Assembly (NCBI RefSeq): GCF_004364635.1
Contig: NZ_SOAX01000003.1
Location: 468,499-532,498, forward strand
Direction of reading: 5' to 3'
From: Halospina denitrificans
Lineage (GTDB): Bacteria; Pseudomonadota; Gammaproteobacteria; Pseudomonadales; Oleiphilaceae
Length of the DNA: 64,000 bases
Both the position numbers and the translations under genes were made by a program. The stretch's first letter is position 1. The number at the start of each line of letters is the position of its first letter. The notes under the pieces are model-generated. The model saw only the letters and a program-made list of their open reading frames with translations, was not told where the DNA came from and did no database searches. Shown in pieces: positions 60,436 to 64,000 of the stretch.

Positions 60436-60747
60436 ATGAGAACGATAGTGACCGCAGTCTCCCTTGCCCTTGCGCTCCTCGCCAGCCCCCAGGCGTTCAC
60501 CAAGGGCCCGCCGGACGGTGATCTACCGCCGGGCCTACAGAAGAAAGCCGACCGCGGTGAGCCCCTGCCCCCGGGCTGGCAGAAGAAACTGGAAGTGGGC
60601 CATCGTCTCGACGATGACGTGTATCACCACGGCGAGGTCATGGACAGCAACGAAAACGATGACGAGATTACCGTCAGGGTGGAAGGGAAGCTGATCAAGG
60701 TGCTCAAGGACACCCACGAAATTATCGATATTCTGGACGATTACTAG
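60436..60747 (+). CDS. Exported RcnB-like small protein
   Basis: A 103-residue protein with a signal peptide (TIVTAVSLALALLASPQAF). Then comes the repeat GDLPPGLQKKADRGEPLPPG followed by WQKKLEVG, like the 'LPPG...K....G.PLPPG..KK' motif of RcnB and CigR-type periplasmic proteins, and an acidic C-terminus. RcnB acts in nickel/cobalt homeostasis; this protein is not shown to. AGAAGGA precedes the ATG. Confidence 0.7.
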   Translation: MRTIVTAVSLALALLASPQAFTKGPPDGDLPPGLQKKADRGEPLPPGWQKKLEVGHRLDDDVYHHGEVMDSNENDDEITVRVEGKLIKVLKDTHEIIDILDDY

Positions 60748-60853
60748 TCGAAAACTGGCCTGCGCACCGAGCAGCGACAATTAATGCGGTGATTCTCTTC
60801 TTCATTTCCTTATTGACCGGTTAACTGTCGCGGCCACCGTAATAGGGTAATCC

Positions 60854-60874
60854 CCCCGAAAGACCGGGGTTTTT
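60854..60874 (+). terminator. Possible intrinsic terminator
   Basis: CCCCG-AAAGAC-CGGGG followed by TTTTT. The T-run is also part of the inverted repeat at 60867-60884, so this may belong to an insertion-sequence end rather than to the upstream gene. Confidence 0.45.
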
Positions 60875-60884
60875 CTACAGTCTC
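60867..60884 (-). repeat. 18-bp inverted repeat, left copy
   Basis: On the minus strand GAGACTGTAGAAAAACCC, identical to the plus-strand sequence at 63913-63930. Each copy touches an AAC trinucleotide on the inner side. The pair brackets a 3.0-kb block of small minus-strand genes. It looks like the terminal repeat of an insertion sequence, but no transposase is visible on this side. Confidence 0.6.
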
Positions 60885-60953
60885 AACAATAAGGCTTACG
60901 CGCCGACTTGGAGGCGCGCAGCGCCGGAAAGGCGGTCGCCGTGGAATCGCTGG

Positions 60954-61220
60954 TTAGGTGTTGCCGGCAACGTTGGGGTAGCGTTCGGGATGCTCGATGA
61001 TCTCTTCTGTTAGGTCCACATCGAGGTCTGGCCAATGGAAGTGACCTGGCGCCACTTCCTCAACATTCAGAATTGCCCGAACTGGTTGCTCCTTAAACCA
61101 AGGAAAGTCCGAATAGGACATGATCCACTCGCGATCGTGGGCCAGGAGCCATACACCATGAGCAGAAATATTTGTCACTTCAACGTCCGAAGTGTTGGAG
61201 CCAAGCGCTGACAAGCTCAT
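60954..61220 (-). CDS. DUF2442 family protein
   Basis: An 88-residue protein: VTNISAHGVWLLAHDREWIM, SYSDFPWFKEQPVRAILNVE and VAPGHFHWPDLDVDLTEEII fit the DUF2442 pattern (a phage-derived, NADH-binding-like fold), commonly paired with DUF4160. Start at 61220 overlaps the broken DUF4160 gene by 41 bases. The stop lies inside GTTAGGT, a possible attC core site. Confidence 0.8.
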   Translation of the reverse strand: MSLSALGSNTSDVEVTNISAHGVWLLAHDREWIMSYSDFPWFKEQPVRAILNVEEVAPGHFHWPDLDVDLTEEIIEHPERYPNVAGNT

Positions 61221-61419
61221 TTCTGTGGCCCTCCACCAATGCCTCAATCTCTTTCAGTTGCTGCTAGCTATAGCCGTGGTTATTGGCCAGCTCTATGTCC
61301 GGTTCGATCCAGAACTTCGCCTCGCCGCCACCCGAAATCACGTGAACGTGCTTTCGTGACTCTTCCCATGAGAAGAAGAAAAACCGATAGCCCTTCTCTC
61401 TGAATACTGTCGGGCTCAT
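61180..61419 (-). pseudogene. DUF4160 family gene interrupted by an in-frame TAG
   Basis: Translation: SPTVFREKGYRFFFFSWEES, RKHVHVISGGGEAKFWIEPD, IELANNHGYS, stop (TAG at 61264-61266), then QQLKEIEALVEGHRNELVSA and WLQHFGR to a second stop. DUF4160 proteins read through this point, so the TAG is a nonsense mutation at codon 52 of 80. DUF4160/DUF2442 pairs behave like small toxin-antitoxin-like modules in some genomes; here only the partner is intact. Confidence 0.78.
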
Positions 61420-61763
61420 CCAACCTCCCTGTAGCCGACCTATCTACCCCTATGATGCCCGAGCCCATTAGTCCATGCCAATCAAGGACTCTATGCCCCT
61501 AGACTCAAGGAGGAAACCTGGGATCCATCAGTAGCTTCGGGGAAAGGACCAGGATTAGGGCTTCTGGAAACCCTTTACATGGTGGTTGGGGGCGTAGCGA
61601 TGCTTCTCGTGTTTATCGCCCTCAACGGCGGCGCTATGGGGCTCCCTGCCTCTCCCTGGCTCGGTGGGCTGGGGCCCTGACTACGATGGCAGTTTTTATG
61701 ATGCCCGGTTATTTCGTATTAAACCCGCTCCAGAAAAGAGCAAAACTACTGGAGGACTGAAAG
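61420..61763. other. Stretch without a supported gene
   Basis: 344 bases. A plus-strand hydrophobic frame (VVGGVAMLLVFIALNGGAMG, from about 61580) and a second short frame (VFMMPGYFVLNPLQKRAKLL) could be pieces of one membrane-protein gene in different frames, but neither has a ribosome site and nothing was recognised. On the minus strand GTTGGAT at 61418-61424 fits an attC-like R' box. Confidence 0.4.
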
Positions 61764-62165
61764 TTAGCCTCTCTCGAGTTTATCCCCCAGCTCTTTCGTA
61801 AACTGCCAGTGGTCGCCCGTATCAAAGGCGACAACCCAGGCGGCTTCTACAGCGAATGGGAGCTTGCCGTTGCTTACCGGATGGAAAGTAACTTTTACCT
61901 TACTGAGCTTGATCGATAGATCACCAATGACAGAGCCTCGCGAATATTCTGTTAAGCCGCCTTTACTTTTGCTCTTCTTAAACCCCAGCGAGCCCATTGT
62001 CTGTTCTATCTGGTCATCGGAATCTGGGTTGGCCACCTGATTCCTGTATTTGGGGAAAAATGCCAGCATTGGCTTTTTTGCTCCAAGATCCCGATGCGGT
62101 ACGACCCTGTAAATAACCGTCACAATCACCAGAACGACTATTGCTGTCAGTATTATGTCGACCAT
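61764..62165 (-). CDS. Membrane-anchored protein of unknown function
   Basis: A 133-residue protein with one N-terminal membrane helix (IILTAIVVLVIVTVIYRVV) and a soluble domain (SDDQIEQTMGSLGFKKSKSK, then FHPVSNGKLPFAVEAAWVVA). Not recognised. Its stop lies in GGCTAAC, similar to an attC R'' box. Composition is lower in GC than most of the window. Confidence 0.6.
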   Translation of the reverse strand: MVDIILTAIVVLVIVTVIYRVVPHRDLGAKKPMLAFFPKYRNQVANPDSDDQIEQTMGSLGFKKSKSKGGLTEYSRGSVIGDLSIKLSKVKVTFHPVSNGKLPFAVEAAWVVAFDTGDHWQFTKELGDKLERG

Positions 62166-62245
62166 CTCGCTTAATACCCTCTTCTACCCATGATGCTGAG
62201 CTTACCCGCGCGACGCACGAGTATCCGGTATCGCGCGAGGGCCCC

Positions 62246-62644
62246 CTAACCCGGAAACCGTTCATACTGCGGCCAGGCGTCCGACAACTCGTACCAGGCG
62301 GCCTTCTCTGAAACAAACCCCTGGTATTGGTATGACGGATTCAGCGCCGTATCCAGGGTGCCGACCCGCAGGCGCTTGGTCTCCGGCGCATCATCGCGGG
62401 CACTGTACAGTGGGGACCCACAATTACCGCAGAACACCCTGGCTTTTTGGGGCGTCGCCCTGAATTCCTTCAGGAATTCCTCGCCCTTCAGGATCTCGAA
62501 GTATTGACTCTCAATCGGCGCAACGGCGACGAAGGCCGCCCCCGACGCCTTCTGACACTCTGTACAGTGGCAGCGGGATACTTCCTCAATGGGCCCGGAG
62601 TACCGGTACTGAATGTTTCGGCAAAGACAGCTTCCATGATGCAT
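62246..62644 (-). CDS. GFA family (glutathione-dependent formaldehyde-activating-like) zinc protein
   Basis: A 132-residue protein: GSCLCRNIQYRYSGPIEEVS, CHCTECQKASGAAF and FCGNCGSPLYSARDD carry the conserved cysteines of the GFA/CENP-V fold, which binds zinc. The biochemical role of most members is unknown. Genes of this family are common cargo in gene-cassette arrays. Confidence 0.9.
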   Translation of the reverse strand: MHHGSCLCRNIQYRYSGPIEEVSRCHCTECQKASGAAFVAVAPIESQYFEILKGEEFLKEFRATPQKARVFCGNCGSPLYSARDDAPETKRLRVGTLDTALNPSYQYQGFVSEKAAWYELSDAWPQYERFPG

Positions 62645-62720
62645 AAATCACTCCTTGGTTGGCACGAGTAACATTTATCCTGATGCGGCAGCTCATTGTA
62701 CTGAGCTCATTTGAGCCGAT

Positions 62721-63470
62721 TCACTCGTTTTCCGATGAAGAATCCAGCCTCGCCTCAATTTTCTGAATGACTTCCTCACCATACCCGGATACGCCCAACC
62801 GACGGGCTTTGGTTATCAGCTCCCGAGCTTCCTCCGCGTCTCCAGATTCAAGTCGTTGGGAAAGTCTGTTCGCTAGATTCAATGCCGTCGATACGCTCTC
62901 CGGCATCAATTCCAGTATTTGTCGATTTTAAGCAATGGCACCGTCAACGTCGCCGGTTACCCCTAAAGCTTCCCCATACTGTCCCAACACCATGGGAAGC
63001 ATTCGGGGATAGTGATCCTTAATACCCTCAACCGCTTTCTCAAACACGCCAGCAGACTTCTCATATTCCTGCTGCATGTGTTTGTTGTTGCCATAGCGGT
63101 ATTGAATCAATGGATCTTCGCAATTCAGGTCCTCGACCAAGTAACGCAGTGCCTGCCTGGAATCGTCGAATGCCCTAAGGGTCTGTTCATTCTCGGCCCC
63201 TTTCGTTCTGTAGAGAACGGACCACTCCCAATGATGAGACAGCGCGACTTCCACCGCATACTGAGCATTTTCCCCTTCGCATGGCGATGGCGATTGCTCC
63301 TGATACATGGTGATTTCTACCTTACTTGGAACTCCGCCATGGTAGGCATACTGGCCAGCAGAATCCCGATTGCCAACAAAGATCTCCTGGCGCTCACTTG
63401 CCTGTATTTGGCTTACATGCAACGACACCAAAGTTAGTAAAATTGCAGTAAATAACCTGGTACTACTCAT
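62721..63470 (-). pseudogene. Exported TPR-like protein gene with an in-frame TAA
   Basis: From ATG at 63470: signal peptide (LFTAILLTLVSLHVSQIQAS), a soluble domain, and TPR-like helices ending GQYGEALGVTGDVDGAIA, then TAA (62928-62930). In the same frame the text continues NRQILELMPESVSTALNLAN, then EEARELITKARRLGVSGYGE and a stop at 62721. The TPR pattern runs across the stop, so it is a nonsense mutation about 70 codons before the true end. Confidence 0.75.
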
Positions 63471-63507
63471 GTGAGTATTTCCCTCGAATTTCAATGTTTC
63501 CCCTTAC

Positions 63508-63601
63508 ATATAAGGGCAGCTGGGACAGGGGTGAGCGGACCGGTGGCCTTTTTTGGAGCAACGCGGAGAAAAGGCCATCCGCGTGGCGCGACTTGTTATG
63601 C
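63508..63601 (-). repeat. attC-like site after the last small gene
   Basis: On the minus strand GCATAAC (63601-63595, containing the stop codon of the gene at 63596) is followed by AAGTCGCGCCACGC, an imperfect hairpin with GGCCTTTT and AAAAGGCC arms, and CTTATAT where GTTRRRY is expected. Overall size (94 bp), the TAAC stop overlap and the hairpin fit a decayed integron attC site. The altered right core makes it doubtful as a working site. Confidence 0.45.
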
Positions 63602-63895
63602 CAGCTTGGCTCCGAGTTCGAAATTTCTTTCCACATAGAAGTCTCGATCTTCTCCTGTAGAAAAGTCTTTTGAATAGCTCACAGGGTAAGGCTCTTCATC
63701 CGGGTGCTCTTCATCAATTTCCCAGTATCTCTCATCTGGTTGGAATATAGCTTCGTAAGCGACAGATACCGGAACGGGGCCTTTAAGGTGATTTCCGCGA
63801 ATATTGATCCGCACTAATGTCGTAAGACTACCCTCCTGCTTTAGCCTGCGGTCGTAGGCCCTGTACTGACTATAATTCGCGATGAATGTTTTCAT
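63596..63895 (-). CDS. Hypothetical protein in the cassette-like block
   Basis: A 99-residue acidic protein (TFIANYSQYRAYDRRLKQEG, GPVPVSVAYEAIFQPDERYW, EEHPDEEPYPVSYSKDFSTG). Not recognised. ATG lies 11 bases after GTTATGC (63912-63906 on the minus strand), the spacing of a cassette gene behind its recombination core. Confidence 0.6.
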   Translation of the reverse strand: MKTFIANYSQYRAYDRRLKQEGSLTTLVRINIRGNHLKGPVPVSVAYEAIFQPDERYWEIDEEHPDEEPYPVSYSKDFSTGEDRDFYVERNFELGAKLA

Positions 63896-63912
63896 AGGTA
63901 TTCAGGCATAAC

Positions 63913-63930
63913 GAGACTGTAGAAAAACCC
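63913..63930 (+). repeat. 18-bp inverted repeat, right copy
   Basis: GAGACTGTAGAAAAACCC, identical to the minus strand at 60867-60884. It abuts GCATAAC on the left. On its right, within 50 bases, CTGTAGA pairs with TCTACAG, and the repeated element at 63955 begins. Reads as the end of an insertion sequence extending out of the window. Confidence 0.6.
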
Positions 63931-63954
63931 GCTTCTGGGGCCAATCTACAGCCC

Positions 63955-64000
63955 TCCTGCTTGTTCATTTCACCAGCTCATTCACTGGTTCGATTATCTT
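63955..64000 (-). repeat. Repeated element copy B, with the last codons of a gene continuing beyond the window
   Basis: Matches 56335-56380 with one mismatch. On the minus strand KIIEPVNELVK and a stop (63967-63965) end a protein whose body lies beyond base 64000. With the 18-bp repeat 30 bases away, this is probably the transposase end of an insertion sequence. Confidence 0.5.

Noticed and set aside
1..64000. CRISPR arrays, tRNA and rRNA genes
   Set aside because: No regularly spaced direct repeats, no tRNA-like clover-leaf sequence with CCA end and no rRNA segments were seen by eye; a covariance search would be needed to exclude small RNAs.

Overview
The window looks like chromosomal DNA of a marine or halophilic gammaproteobacterium, most likely Marinobacter-like. 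This is inferred from gene content (family I lipase with its foldase, Mqo, PsiE, DUF883, PRC-barrel and Pmp3 stress proteins, many GGDEF/EAL proteins) and a GC-rich composition that visibly drops in the last 3 kb. No rRNA, tRNA or CRISPR array was seen. All calls come from reading the sequence; no database search was run.

Layout. 1-5.9 kb: the start of a cation antiporter (minus strand), a YkgJ cysteine-cluster protein, a three-gene type III polyketide operon (ketosynthase, methyltransferase, FAD oxidoreductase), a kinase-like COG2187 protein and a divergent PRPP synthetase. 5.9-9.6 kb: small proteins, PsiE, RecQ and a lipoprotein. 9.9-22.7 kb: one long plus-strand operon for a compact contractile injection system (terminator-like protein, sheath, tube, proline-rich protein, LysM tube/baseplate protein, VgrG-like spike, PAAR-like tip, gp25, baseplate J with an added beta-propeller-like domain, tail protein I), ending in four membrane-protein genes. 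No AAA+ ATPase, tape measure, tail fibre or toxin was found in it. 23.2-25.5 kb: secreted lipase and its foldase. 25.6-34.6 kb: a diguanylate cyclase, a NhaR-like regulator, a TPR protein, envelope stress proteins (holin-like, DUF883, PRC-barrel), an AI-2E family permease and a second cyclase.

34.6-57.9 kb is a stress and cyclic-di-GMP region: two large-subunit catalases, an alpha/beta hydrolase, a 7TM GGDEF protein, an outer-membrane barrel, a Na+/H+ antiporter, a PilZ-Rossmann fusion next to a 7TM EAL protein, two more GGDEF-EAL proteins, Pmp3, malate:quinone oxidoreductase and an HD-GYP protein. Gene remnants lie between them (hydrolase, EgtB-like, CsbD, haloalkane dehalogenase, HigB with an internal deletion).

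A palindromic element recurs in intergenic regions through this part and also before the polyketide operon. Its half-site is close to GTCTGTGCGCT. In several copies a -10-like hexamer starts 30-31 bases after the centre of the palindrome, the geometry of a dimeric activator bound near -42. It appears to join the catalases, the outer-membrane protein, antiporter, Pmp3, the polyketide operon and c-di-GMP genes into one stress regulon.

57.9-64 kb is decayed accessory DNA: a substrate-binding-like protein, a broken MaoC-phosphotransacetylase gene, and a 3-kb block of small minus-strand genes (DUF2442/DUF4160, GFA, TPR and unknowns). Two of these carry in-frame stops. The block is bracketed by a perfect 18-bp inverted repeat and has attC-like junctions, suggesting a decayed gene-cassette array between insertion-sequence ends.
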